Source: Corynascus novoguineensis (taxonomy: Eukaryota; Ascomycota; Sordariomycetes; Sordariales; Chaetomiaceae). From it: a stretch of 64,000 bases of DNA. Where the stretch lies: positions 124,001 to 188,000 of the forward strand of contig MU857650.1 of the NCBI GenBank assembly GCA_033296725.1. The letters run 5' to 3'. Every line of letters begins with the position of its first letter. Position 1 is the first letter of the stretch. Below the pieces are notes generated by a model. That model worked only from the letters and a program-made list of their open reading frames with translations, made no database searches and was not told where the DNA came from. Below, in pieces: positions 33,283-45,382 of this stretch. A program made the position numbers and the translations under genes.

Positions 33283-36200
33283 CGAAAGGGAGAGGGAGAC
33301 ACGGTTTTCTTTCTGGCTTTGTCCGCTTTGGCGCTGGGGTATATAGAATGGCCATGTTCCTACTTGTTCTGGGGTATCTTCTAATGTCTATTTTTCTTTC
33401 TTGGGTATCCTTTTTATTTCCTTTCTGGGATCGACCTGAGGAAGTGTCTTTTTGGTGGGCAGCCGGACCAGACGATATGGGCGAGTAGAAGCTCCTTTTG
33501 CGCCCCTTATCGCACACTATCTTATTAACATAAACGACGAATTATGACACCTTCGGAAACATATCTCCCTGAGTTGACCGAGAAAGATCATTTCATGACA
33601 AGCCCAGGAGGTGCCTGATCGCGATATGAAACGCACTATGGGCGCCCTTTTGCGGTGCTTCCAGGCCGAGTGCTCAAGCGGCGCTAATGTGTTTTAGGTG
33701 TCCCTCTGTCTCCTTGACAGAGTTGAGGCCATGGCGCGCCAAGCGGTGAGGGGTTCATCTGAAAGTCGGATACCCTTCTCAGCTGGAAGTGGAAAGCGGC
33801 GCGAGGCTCTGCAAGCCACAAAATCTTTTTCTTCCGTCATGGAATTTTCGGACGTTGTTCGTCAGCAGATTTATCATGTTCCTTTCTTTTTATCCTTTTC
33901 TTTTTATTCAACAGCAGTGCGTAACCCTCACGCTGGCCGAGTGAGATGTCCCTTTTGGACTTCGCAAGAGACAAAATATCTCCAGATTAGTGTACACTAA
34001 CACAAACTCCACGTGGCGTCAGAACCTACTTCTCACGTAATGTCCACACAGGGCAGGATTAGTGCAGCGGAGCTGGCACCACTCTAAAACCCATTGAGAA
34101 TGTGCTCGAGCGGGAGGTGATTAATGGACGTCCCCGGTACCTGGGTATCCACTTCAGCCCTCCTGGCTCTTTTTTCTCTCTTTTGTACCAATGGAGCACG
34201 AGCAGTTTCATGATATTGGTTAGTGAGCCCCAGTATTGTTCTGATAATGTATCTGTAGTTTCTTGCTGTTCTATCGGCGCATCGTACGATGCGGCGAGGC
34301 TGGACGTGGCTCCGCCGGGGCGGTCCGTCACTGGTCCAAGGGGGGTGAGGGGAGCTGAGCTGCAACTAATCGTGATATTGGCGTTGGAACACGCAAGCCC
34401 GCATAGGCCCCAGCTGGTTCAGGGTTTTCTGCAAGAGTTGAAGAGGCGGGCTTTAATAAAACCTTTTATTTTCTTTTTCTCTCCGCCAGACAAAGATGTA
34501 GGATTGTTCATCGTTCACCGTTGCCTGGTTCGATGCTTAGTTAAATGCTGGCTCGTCTTGGGCTGCCCATAGCTCCGGTTGTCTTGTAATTTGGTCAGAC
34601 GGTGAGGCAGCAGCAGCGAGACACGCGAACCCGAGACGAGGGAGAATGTTTGTCTCACCAAGCGATGAAACACCTCTACTACCGTGGAGTCTTAAACATA
34701 TCCGCACTTCACTAAAAAAATCATGGTTCATGATGCTGAGTTTAGATGCCGAAGAATCCGGGTCGACTGGCCGTTGAGGTTGCCAGCGCATCATCTTTCA
34801 TCATGACAGCGTGCCTCATTGGGAACGTTCCATCTTCACTACACATGCTTCTTTTTTTCCCGCTCTCCCCTCCTGCCTTGGTGGTGGGTGGGCCGTTTCG
34901 CGATTCAAGGGTGATCCTGTCCGTATCGGTGAGCTTGGTGCAGGAGCGATCGGATTGACAGGATGGGCGGGGCTTGCCTATTTTTGGCCAATGCCCTGAC
35001 GCTCCAGGGTGTGTGAATGCTCGATTTCTCGTATTTTGCTACCCCTTCTTCACAACCCGTCCTGAATGGCTGTCGGTGGTTCATGCCCACACAGATTGGC
35101 TTCCAAGAGCCGAATTCACAGCCAATGTGCAGAATAGTCACAGCCAAGCCCTGGTGGTAGAGTGTGGCGTTTCCTACGTGTCAACCTCGTCTGAAAAAGG
35201 TCCACATTTTACAATGTATTGTAACGATACACGGCGGATTGTTACATACAATATATGGTACTATCATGTATTCTATACGGTTTGCCGTTATCCAAGCATA
35301 TACTGGACTCGAGACTCCGGAAGCGAGAGGGCTGAGGTTGCGGTCATGGTAAAGATGTAGTCTAAGACACTATTGTCTTGGGCTCCAAACGTTCATGCGC
35401 CGATTACTCTACCTGTGCTGGTCATGCAGCGGTGGAGGGCTGCCCATTCTCCTTTCGTTTTGTGAAGAATTGAACTAGCTGAACCCGGCGCAGGCGAAGA
35501 TACGTATCGGTCCCCAAAATCCAGGACTCAATTCCAGATTGTGGGTTGTCAACATTCCAATTCGTGAAATTCGCTTCAGCTCTGTCCGTCCCAACAATTC
35601 GAGTTCGATTTTCTGAAAGTGGTGAAATTGGCCTCAAGGTGGCTTTACGCTGGGATTACGTGAATGAAATGGGAAACACCTTCCAGCTATGCTCTTTCCC
35701 TCTTCTTTCTCAGTTTGGTGGCAGGTCCCATCTTGTTGGGGGACCCGAGTGCGAGACGCCAGCTGAATTAAAATTTCCGTGTATCTGCACATCGGACCGA
35801 GCGCCATGTGCAACAGAGCCTCGAGCGATTGAGAGATCGGCCCAGGGCGCCTTCAGCTCGTGGTGGCAAGTCTCCGCCTCGACAAACAGAACCCAAGTCA
35901 TGGTCCGCTGATGCTTCTATTGACCACCTGTGCGGTCGGGTCGACCTTTGAACGATAAGTCCAATCACAAACTCCAGGTTCTAGCGCAACCGCCACGCCG
36001 GCGCCATGACAACTGTGGAACTTCTGTTACCGCCATGATGCCGTGACGGGCGCCGAGAACAACGACAGCCGCAGAGGGAATCGCTATATCGGAGATGACA
36101 TTGGCCGGAACAAATTCTTTGCCAATAGGCAGTTGCGCGTGAGTTCAACGATGGGGCGTAACAATCATTGTAATCTGTACTGGTACGGTAAACGTATCCC

Positions 36201-37175
36201 GAGAGAACGTGTCGCTGGATGAACCGGGAAACCGGCTGTCCCGCTATCACTTACACAGACCCTCAGCCCATTGATCCCTGCGACAGATCCATCCACAACG
36301 ACCAGGATCCCGACGCCAAGAACATGGGTTCCGCGCCCGCCAGTCCTTTGCCATCCAGACCAATCGTCGCCAGCACACCCAGCAAGCACCATGCAACCCA
36401 ATGTTGCGTTGCCCGTACTTGTCACCGCATACATGTACATTATGGACGAATACAGTACATTCGCTCCTCTTTCCCCTTCTCCGCCCCTGTCGTTGCCGTT
36501 CCTGCCTCTCCTCCAAGCTTCTGGCGATCAACACTCGTTTGTTCCCATACGCTCGGGACCAGCCAGGAACACCCCCCCCTTGGAACTTGCTTCCTTGCTC
36601 GCGCCGCACCACCGCAGAGTAAAGCTTCGACTTTTGAGGTCCGTCAACCGACCTTGCGCATTCAAAAACAGCCTCAGAACTGAGGTCGCGACGGCATCGG
36701 CCCTGAGCCTCGGCTCCCGCTCGCTTCTCTTGGCTTGCAGCACTGCCTGAAGCCGTCCACTCGCTATCTACATTGTGCGCAGGGGAATTTAAACCCTTCG
36801 CTCAACGACGACTGAAGACGGGAGACAGCTTCACTTAATTGGGTTGTTGAGAAACTCAGTAATAGGCAGCTGCAAGGGTTAGTGACCATCGCACCAAAAC
36901 CGTCTCATCTTTCGCCATATCCAGGTAAGACGGTTCAGGCAGTTCAGGGAAACTAACCGACGCCAATTCTCTGCTTATCAGTCGTTATTGTAACGAATGG
37001 GCTGTGAGCGTGCGACTGACTAACTTAAAGCTTGCAGGGTGAGACGTTCTGGACGGCATAGAGCGCAGTTTGTTAGGTATTCGGAGGTGCTGCGTCGCCT
37101 TTGACAGTAGGGAGCTCAGAGGGAAATTTCGAAGGAACGTCTAGCTCCATTTTCTTTCTCAACCATACCGCCGCC
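33283..37175. other. 3.9-kb gene-free interval
   Basis: Both strands show only short frames without domain-like content, and I recognised no repeat or RNA gene. The last ~200 bp is the leader of the GT2 gene. It could hold a non-coding transcript or long regulatory region, but nothing in the sequence shows it. Confidence 0.5.
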
Positions 37176-39945
37176 ATGGGAATTGGGAGCTACTTCAAGG
37201 CTGAGAAGCCTCAGGCCAAGCCAGCGATCACGCCGGCTTCACCACCGCGAGTCAATGTCCGACACCAACAGCCATCGATATCCGAGGATCCCACACCATC
37301 ACTCCGCCCCGATTCTGAACTCCATCCTCCTACACCTAGGTACAGCTCGAGGCCGCAATCCATTTCCGGCCGTTCGGCACGATCAACGGGGAGCTCGATC
37401 CTGGATGACATCAAGCACGAAGTTATGGTTAACTACCTTTATCAGCAGCAATGTTCGCATTTGTGGGTATCGGATGGCAGCGGCGAGATCGAGGGAGTCC
37501 TTCTTCGAAAGACGAGGGGCCAGTATATGGCCTGCCCGCCGCAGCTCGGGAGCTCGCCGTTTGCGATAGCTTGCGCTGCGCTTAACGTACAGGTTCGTCT
37601 GAGCGCTCTGTTGCGAGGGTATGGGCGGGTGCTAACAAATTCATCAGTGCGCGATGACGGTTAACTCCAGAGTTATCAAGACATTCCTCCAGTGGTCACC
37701 GGATGCCGTCGACGTACCGTTAATGAACGGTCTCCGTGTCCAGATTCTCCCGACCATTGACGACCTCCCGCGCGCGCGGAAGCACCAATTTGCCGCTTTT
37801 GTCGCCTCCGAGGGCCTGCTGGTTGTGTGGGATGACGACGCTCTGCATCTAGTCCAAAGAGCCAAGGCGATTGAGTCGGAGCTGATGGAGCTAGTGTGGA
37901 AGGCTGGTGCGGAGGACGACAACGGCGAAGAGAAGGGTGGAGCCGTCGTGGAAGAGCCGGAAGTGGACGAAGAAAGCGGCGAGCTAAAGCCGGAAAAGCG
38001 TCCGGTTCACTTGCTGAATGCTTTTCTTGTCACCATGTCCCTCGTCCTCGTCACCGTCTCGCTTGGTGCCGCTTTCCGACAACTGGCCATCGAAGTCTCG
38101 GTCGACGGCAACTTCATCCGGCTAGCTCTTGTGGCTCTGTTCCCCGTCCAGATCTTCTTCACCCTTTTCTTCGCCCAGGTTATTGTCGGCTGTTTGGCCC
38201 AGATCTTTGGCCCCATTCGCCAGCTCACTGTAAACTCCAAGTTTTACTCGGCCCGGCCGCCACCCAGACTTCGATCCTCAGTTCTGCCGCATGTCACGGT
38301 TCAATGTCCCGTTTACAAGGAGGGCCTCGCTGGTGTGATTGCCCCCACGGTCAAATCCATCAAGCAGGCGATGTCAACATACGAACTGCAAGGAGGGTCG
38401 GCGAACATGTTCATCAACGACGACGGTTTGCAGCTGATCTCGGAGGAGGACCGCCGTGCCCGTATCGAGTTCTATGCCGACCACAGCATTGGATGGGTTG
38501 CCCGCCCGAGGCACGGCGAAAACGGGTTCCTCCGCCGCGGCAAGTTCAAGAAGGCTTCCAACATGAATTTCGCCCTGATGATCTCGTGCAAGGTTGAGGA
38601 TAAGCTGGCCGCCATCCAGCGCACCCCCGACTGGTCCCAGCATGATGAGGCACTGGCGTACGAGCGCGCTCTCAAGGAGGTTCTGGAAGAGGACGGCCGT
38701 GCCTGGGCTGACGGCAACATACGTATTGGCGACTACATCCTGCTGATTGACTCGGACACACGCGTGCCCGCCGACTGCTTGCTAGATGCCGTCTCAGAGA
38801 TGGAGTTGTCGCCCGACGTTGGCATCATGCAGTTCTCATCCGGTGTCATGCAGGTCGTCCACACCTACTTCGAGAACGGCATCACGTTCTTCACCAACCT
38901 CATCTACACCGCCATTCGGTACACCGTCTCTAACGGCGACGTCGCTCCTTTCGTCGGCCACAACGCCATTCTCCGGTGGTCTGCCATCCAGCAGGTCTCT
39001 TACGAGGACGAGGACGGCTACGAAAAGTTCTGGTCGGAGAGCCATGTGTCGGAAGACTTCGACATGTCCCTACGTCTACAGTGCGCTGGCTACATCATCC
39101 GTCTCGCTGCCTGGGCTGGCGACGGCTTTAAGGAGGGCGTGTCGCTGACCGTGTACGACGAGCTAGCGCGGTGGGAAAAGTACGCCTACGGGTGCAACGA
39201 ACTGCTCTTCCACCCAATTCGCAAGTGGATTTACAAGGGCCCCTTCACCCCGCTGTTCCGCCGCTTCCTCTTCTCCAACATCCGCTTCACCTCCAAGATC
39301 ACGGTCATATCCTACATTGGAACCTATTACGCCATCGGGGCTGCTTGGATCATGACCAGCGTCAACTACTTCATCATGGGCTGGTTCAACGGCTATCTCG
39401 ACAAGTACTACGTCGACTCGTGGCAGGTCTGGTTTTCTATCATCCTCGTGTTCAACGGGCTGGGCAACATTGCACTCGCGGTCATGCGCTACCGTGTTGG
39501 CGAGCGTAGCATTCTGTACGCCCTGTATGAGAACTTCAAGTGGACCTTCCTGCTGGCTATCTTCTTGGGCGGCCTGTCTCTGCATCTCTCACAGGCCTTG
39601 CTGGCGCACATGTTCGAGATTGACATGACGTGGGGTGCTACCTCGAAGGAGGCCGAATTCTCCAACTTTTTCATTGAAGTACCGAAGGTATTGAAGAAGG
39701 TGTGTAGTCCCTGTTCTAATCTGCATTCGTTGATTGAGGCTAACGGCCGAGGGCAGTTCAAATTCTCAATGATCTTTGCAACCGTCTTTATCGCGGGCAT
39801 GGTCATTCTCGCCGTCGCGCCCTTCATCCCTTATAGCTGGCACATTACCGACTTTGTCGCCATCCTACCCATGGCTACAGTCGCCGCCTCGCACCTACTG
39901 CTTCCCTTAGTTCTCAATCCTGCCTTGATGACCTTCTCATGGTGA
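37176..39945 (+). CDS. GT2: Family 2 glycosyltransferase, fungal GT2 hyphal-growth type
   Basis: The start is GCCGCCATGG at 37176. Exons 37176-37592, 37648-39699 and 39757-39945 give 885 aa. Intron 1 is 55 nt (GTTCGT, branch GCTAAC, TCAG). Intron 2 is 57 nt (GTGTGT, branch GGCTAAC, GCAG), has no stop and is in frame, so an 904-aa retained form is possible. The N-terminus is Pro/Ser-rich. Two membrane helices (~262-285, ~297-325) precede the GT2 domain, with CPVYKE, LLIDSDTRVP (DxD-type, ~507), SEDFDMSLRL (~607) and ARWEKYAYG (~647), then four or more C-terminal helices. This is the GT2 shown in Zymoseptoria and Fusarium to be needed for hyphal growth on surfaces. The polymer made is not established. 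Confidence 0.9.
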
Positions 39946-40710
39946 AGGGGACCGTCTCAAATGTTGACAAGTGTGGAAAGTATGTCTGTTGCTGCAAACT
40001 CTATCTTGGTTGCTTTTACCGGCTTTTTAGACAGGTTTTCTTTACACCCTCTGGGACACAATGCTCCGTGTTATGACTTGTTTTCTACTATTACTTAGTG
40101 TCTAGTTATTGTTGTTTGTATGCATAGATAGGGAGGAACATAAGCCTGGGATCACGTGCTAGGGTAGACAGAATCATGGGTCATCCTCAACAGCTCATAG
40201 GTGGGCAAAGAAGAGAATACATGCTCCCGGTCGACTGTCCAGCACCCGTTAACGTCGCTAATTCCCTTTGTCGCTTCTGCAAATTTAGGCTCTGCAACCT
40301 CGGATTCTGTGGGATGGTGTTCATTCGACGCTTACCTCGTGTTTGACTGGTTCCAATATGCAGCTTATGGGGCCACTGCATATTACACTGGCTACGAAGT
40401 CTTGGTATCAAACCCTCGTATTCACTGCTTCCTCGCCACAACAGGATCACGACTTTCTCGCTCGCACTCGTCAAGGACTTTTTTCAGCGTTTCAACAGTC
40501 GAAAGTCGAACTGACGGTGTCAGAATGGTACTGTATCCTTGAGAACAACGGGTACATCATACAAAAGTAGAAGGCTTTGTTACCGTTACTCTCAATAACC
40601 CCCTTCCTTTCGTCTGGTTGGGCGGGCGATCGATTGCAGTTGTCGGCGCCAGAGCTGTTCCAGCGGATAATTAGTTCATTCTCCAATAATGCAATACAAA
40701 CAAATCAAAA
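39946..40710. other. Intergenic between GT2 and tRNA-Tyr
   Basis: 3' flank of GT2. A 113-codon frame at 40201-40542 looks random. No other RNA gene seen. Confidence 0.5.
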
Positions 40711-40798
40711 CCCCTTGTGGTGTAGTTGGCTATCACGTTCGGCTGTAAATGTGTTTATTGATACCGAAAGGTCACCGGCTCGATTCCGGTCGAGGGGA
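40711..40798 (+). tRNA. tRNA-Tyr(GTA): tRNA-Tyr (GTA) with 14-nt intron
   Basis: A complete cloverleaf can be drawn. Acceptor CCCCTTG pairs with CGAGGGG, with C1-G72 and discriminator A73, both eukaryotic tyrosine identity elements. T8 and A14, G18G19 and A21 are present. The D stem has three pairs. Anticodon stem TTCGG/CCGAA encloses loop CTGTAAA, giving anticodon GTA at 40745-40747. The intron at 40749-40762 sits after base 37, the standard position, and nuclear tRNA-Tyr genes characteristically carry one. The T arm is ACCGG-CTCGATT-CCGGT with a good B box (GGCTCGATTCC). Mature length is 74 nt before CCA addition. Confidence 0.95.
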
Positions 40799-40799
40799 C

Positions 40800-40811
40800 T
40801 TTTTTTTTTTT
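40800..40811 (+). terminator. RNA polymerase III T-run terminator
   Basis: Twelve consecutive T residues start two bases after the tRNA-Tyr discriminator base. Confidence 0.9.
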
Positions 40812-41239
40812 ACAGTGAATTTTCCGTAACCTGATTTTCCAATTGTTTTTTTTCCCATTGTTATACGTAGACACGAGATTGTGGCTGTTTTCAATTGCAA
40901 ATCTTTTATCAGGAGCTGTTTGTTTGGCCCTGCAGATTGATCCTATCACTGGAACTCGGAGCATCCACTCACTGTGCTACTAATGGTTCGGGGACTTAAC
41001 TTGATTCAGGAGACTACTTTGCCAACGATGACGGGCTGCTGATAGCAAAAGGACTAAAGTACATCCACGCCCTTAAGATGGGTGTCACTTTTCAAAGAGT
41101 GTCAAACCCTCACCCGCCATTCCCCTGTCCCAGTTCCGCCCCTTCCCCTTTTCCCAATGGACTGAACGCCCTGTTTTCTCCTTCATTTCAACCTGCATTG
41201 CAAAGAGCATTCCTTCTCTTCTCTCTCTCAAGAAAGCAC
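40812..41239. other. Intergenic, no gene seen
   Basis: 3' flank of the calpain-like gene (minus strand). C-rich near 41100-41170. Confidence 0.5.
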
Positions 41240-42814
41240 TCACTTTGCGATGCCGAGGCCGGCGAAGTACTCCTTGAAAGCCTCGGCCTCAACGGCGAAG
41301 ACGCCGCGGATGTCAAGCAGGGCAGCAGGAGCCCAGAACTTCTCGTCGACCCCTCCGAAAACAACGCCACCCGGGAAGTAGCTTCCCGCCAGGGACGCGC
41401 CGCAACCGCCAATGCCGCCAATTCCACCAACCTCGAGCAGCTCGTTGGGAGAGATGTTGGTCGGCGGGGCAGGGACGCCGGCGAGGCCCCAGGGGTGGCG
41501 CAGGACGACGTACTGCTTGCGCTCCTGCGGGGCAGCCCAGCCGAGGATGGTGTAAGCGACGTTGCCCGCCAAAGTGCACCCGCGGAATGCCGGGTGGGAG
41601 GGGCGGGTCCAGGCGACGGACGGGTAGGCGGTACGCTGGTTGACCGAGTGGGCGCGGACGAGCCCCAGCAGATCGTGGGCCGAGCGCGAGTGCGTGCCAA
41701 AGTACTGAGGCTCACGGTCCGTCAGCTGCGCCATGGCCTTGACCGGGTCGCCATACGCCGTCTGCGTCAGGTCCGGGTGCTGTTCCCTTTCTCTATTCCG
41801 GCTCTGATGGTTCTCCTTCTCGGTGATCCACTTAGCAAAAGCCTTCTCGTACAAGGCGGGCCAGAGATCGCCGCCCCAGGCGCCAACGACGTGCGAGAAG
41901 GGCGCCGGTGCAGCGTTCATGAAACTTGGGCGGCAGTACATGAGCATCGAGGACGATTTGTTGATCGGCAGCTCGCAGTTGACCGTGACGGTGCGCGTGG
42001 GCGCGTCTTTGTCGCCACCCTTGCTGTAGAATTTGATGGAGAGTTCACACTCCTTGGACAACGACGATTTGTCATCGTGGCTGGGAATGGTGCGGGTCTT
42101 CTGTCCACAGCACAAATCGGAGGCTGTCGTTGCCGGGGTCAAGCGGGCGGCGCAGTGCTTGATGACGGAGGGGTCGGACCAGGCGACGCTCATCAGGGCG
42201 GCGATCAGCCAGCTGTTGGCGGTAGCTCCCTGGACCGGGTTGCTGAAGGAGTTGGACGTCTGGTAGTAGCAGGCCGCGGTATCGGCCCAGGTGCCGTTGG
42301 GGGGCGTCCATTCGGCCTCCTTGTCGATGCGGAACGGCGTGCTCAGCTCGCGGAAGGTGGTGGTCATCTGCGAGTTGCTCAGCGTCTTGGCCAGCGAATT
42401 CGGCTCGAGCGTCAGGCGCAGATTGCCGTTGGACACAACCGCGTGCTTGACGCGGATGTTGTCGAGGTCCTTGAGCCCCATGTCGCCAAGGTCGCCCAAT
42501 TTCTCAACCTTGGAGAAGTCAGGCGTGACCAGGTCGCGCTCCGTCAGGGTGTGCATCTCCTTGGCCGGGATGAGCTCGACTTTGTCGCCGTTCTCGTTGA
42601 GGCGAGTGCCCGCGTATATGATGGAGCGGAAGCGCATGTCGAACAGCTCCTCGTAGTCGGTCTGGAGCATGCTCGCCAGTATCTGCGCGGTTGACGGCCG
42701 GCCCCAGTCCAGCTTGCGGCCGAGGATGGCCTCAACCAGTGCAAAAGGGTTAATAGCCCCAATGTACAACTGCTTGGGCGGGCTGTCGGGCTGCTCCGGC
42801 TTGCTTCCTGCCAT
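41240..42814 (-). CDS. Calpain-fold (peptidase C2-like) protein, triad substituted
   Basis: Single exon, 524 aa, from ATG 42814. The N-terminal 160 residues are not recognised. The calpain-like domain starts near residue 165. VQGATANSWLIAALMSVAW aligns with the calpain QGxxGDCWLLAAL block, but the catalytic Cys is Ser201. GDLWPALYEKAFAKW matches the conserved substrate-cleft block. AGNVAYTILGW matches the GHAYSV block with Val419 in place of His. VVLRHPWG matches RNPWG with His440 in place of Asn. The whole Cys-His-Asn triad is therefore changed while the fold blocks persist, so it is probably not a protease and may bind or scaffold. No signal peptide is present. The protein is Gly-rich near 463-480. 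Confidence 0.82.
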   Translation of the reverse strand: MAGSKPEQPDSPPKQLYIGAINPFALVEAILGRKLDWGRPSTAQILASMLQTDYEELFDMRFRSIIYAGTRLNENGDKVELIPAKEMHTLTERDLVTPDFSKVEKLGDLGDMGLKDLDNIRVKHAVVSNGNLRLTLEPNSLAKTLSNSQMTTTFRELSTPFRIDKEAEWTPPNGTWADTAACYYQTSNSFSNPVQGATANSWLIAALMSVAWSDPSVIKHCAARLTPATTASDLCCGQKTRTIPSHDDKSSLSKECELSIKFYSKGGDKDAPTRTVTVNCELPINKSSSMLMYCRPSFMNAAPAPFSHVVGAWGGDLWPALYEKAFAKWITEKENHQSRNREREQHPDLTQTAYGDPVKAMAQLTDREPQYFGTHSRSAHDLLGLVRAHSVNQRTAYPSVAWTRPSHPAFRGCTLAGNVAYTILGWAAPQERKQYVVLRHPWGLAGVPAPPTNISPNELLEVGGIGGIGGCGASLAGSYFPGGVVFGGVDEKFWAPAALLDIRGVFAVEAEAFKEYFAGLGIAK

Positions 42815-45382
42815 GATTCTCAAATAATCTTCTGTCCTGTTTCTGTGATTGTGTGAGAAGAAGTATTCTGGAAGTTGTCAGTTACCGAGTGAAATTGGTC
42901 TTAATGGTGATGGGAACGACCAGCTTTTATGCTCTGAATAGAACTGCTTCGTTTCCTACCACTTCTCTCCATCATGTCAACCATGATGCTTCTTGTGGAC
43001 TGACGCTTAGACCTACATCTGCGGCGTTCCTCGTGGTTGTCCCGTGATATTCACTCATGACGAAAGCTCTATGACCATACCCAATCACCCAGAGTGCCAG
43101 ACCAAAAACCACTCGTGAGGGGGTTCTGCGTATTGACCAGATGCGGTTTCAAGGCAATGCTGTAGTCGTGTCAGGCGGTTTTGACCCGTGCGTTTGTCCT
43201 GGTTCACGTCAGTCTTGCGGCGCTTAGGGCTGCCCAAATCCCAACCTGGACTTCGATTTTGACGACGCATCCGAATTGAATCAAGTTCTGGGCCGCTGAA
43301 CACCTACGTTTTTGTCGGGGTATGCATGTGACATAGGACCGCAGCTCATGAATTCATTATGGTATTCGAGGCGACGGTGCATGAACAGTAACAAGCAACT
43401 GCATTGTCGGGTGACAAGACATAATACTGCACCTTAAATTACGGATACACTTCAAATCAATTATCAGCTCACTCAGCGGGGCAAAACAGTTGCTGTCTGA
43501 TTATCGTGTTCTTCTAGAACAAACAAACGGCCCATGTATTATAATGGGCTGGTGAATCACAAGCTGCCTTCGTATGTGAGAAATATCTGTGCTCCCCTCG
43601 CCGCACGTTTCAATGTAATGGGAGGTCAATACTTCTTGTCGTATGGTGTCTAGTATATGCAAAGGTATGCTCCGAGATTTGTTAGCGCGGATGCGAACTT
43701 AGGGAGGCACATCGCCTGAAGCAAGAAATCCGATGCTTTCCGGACTTCGCACTCTGTTTTGTGTAATGCTCTTGCATGTTGATTCTCTAATGACTCTGAT
43801 GCCTCCACACACGTTACTGCTTTGGTACAGAATCTGGTTCTAGAATCGGAATGTGTTATGTAATTAAGCATGTTAAGACAAAAAGTTTTCAACCTCCTTC
43901 CGTGATGTAGCACTAGAATGTCTCTGGCCATTCTCGAGTGCTAGTAGGACGAAATCATTTATGACGGTTGTAACGCATATATCGAGCAATGTGGTTTGGT
44001 TTTATACGGGATCATGATTCTCATCAAAACGCGAGCCGCAAAAAAGCTCCATCATACAACCCCGAAACGACATACATTAAGTGACAGCAGTCTACATAAT
44101 GAGGTTTGTCTGCAATGGTCAGCCGGAATCAAGTCATTATCTGTTCAGTCTTTCCTCCCTCAGCTCAGGTTTGTATCCTGGACGTCTTTGTTTCACCGCG
44201 CACATCTGGTGTTGTTATTCGGTACAGGCCTCCTTGGGGGGAAGAGGATATCCGCAGACGCTTTTCATCCTCGCTACAAGTCTTTAATCCTTCGATTTTT
44301 GCTCTTGTAACGTTATTCTTTTTCACATACAAAACGACTCACTCCCCGTCCTACTACGTTTATTCCCACCAGCCGCTCTGTCAGAACTGTGGCTAGGTCT
44401 TAATTACGGCACGGCAGACACCTCCACAAATTCGAGTCAGACGGGCAACCAGAGTGCCTGACACGGTCTCGCTTAGAAACGGGACGGAGAGGAACGGAGA
44501 CGGGAAGCGGGTAGCAGTGGAGAGACGAAAGTCTTTGTTTCCTCTCTCTTTGCGTGCCGCACACCAGCCCCAGTCGAGATCTTGTGCTCTCTGGCTGATG
44601 CAAGGATCGCACCCTGCTAGACGACCATATTTCAGACCCCTCCGGGGTCTCCCGGTGCTGAAAGGTTCCAGACCTCTGTCGCGACCCCAATGATCGACCA
44701 CACCTCCGTGATCTCGGTACGTTCGCATTCGCAGCCTTCATTGCAGCACCACAAGGACAGAAAACAGCGAGTCAAGGAAGCGCCGATCCTTTGCATAGAG
44801 CAGCGTGCATGCCCAGACTTCATCACGGCGCATTTCTATAAACAGAATCAGGTGGGCATATATGAAAAGAGAAGATAGCGGCAGCCAACAATGTGTGATA
44901 AACCCCCCCTGGTGAGCCAGAGGGAAGAAGCGAAGAGGCAGAATAACTCGATACATGAAGATCAAAATATGCAAGCAAACGAAATGGGCGACGGACAGAA
45001 CCAAGATGGACGTCCTCACCAACGAAGAAAAAGCGAGGCCACGGTTCCCCCAATAAGTCCATCATATCCCAGAGAATTCTGTCGTTGATTCCGAGACCTC
45101 ATATCATCGCCCAAAGATAACTTGCTGTCATTTGTGGCTGTGAATATGTGAGGCCTTCATCCTCCGAAGTCTTGATCGAGGGAAGTCGCTCGCGCAAAAA
45201 CATGCGCCAACAAAAGGGCATGGGACAAATTCGATCTGGTCGAGCGCGCAATGTGTACAAATAGATACACTACACCAGAAGCGAAAACCCAATCAATGAC
45301 TGCCGCTGTCTAATGGGTTTTTTTTATAAGATCAGGCCCATGAAGTGCTGATCCAATATATGCCATGATTTGGTATTTACCC
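42815..45382. other. 2.6-kb gene-poor interval
   Basis: Promoter of the calpain-like gene, then AT-richer sequence with only short frames; the right end is the 3' flank of the CAP gene. No RNA gene or repeat recognised. Confidence 0.5.

Noticed and set aside
40749..40762. tRNA read as a non-Tyr species or pseudogene because of the long anticodon loop
   Set aside because: Removing 14 nt at the standard intron position restores a 7-nt loop with anticodon GTA and all conserved bases.
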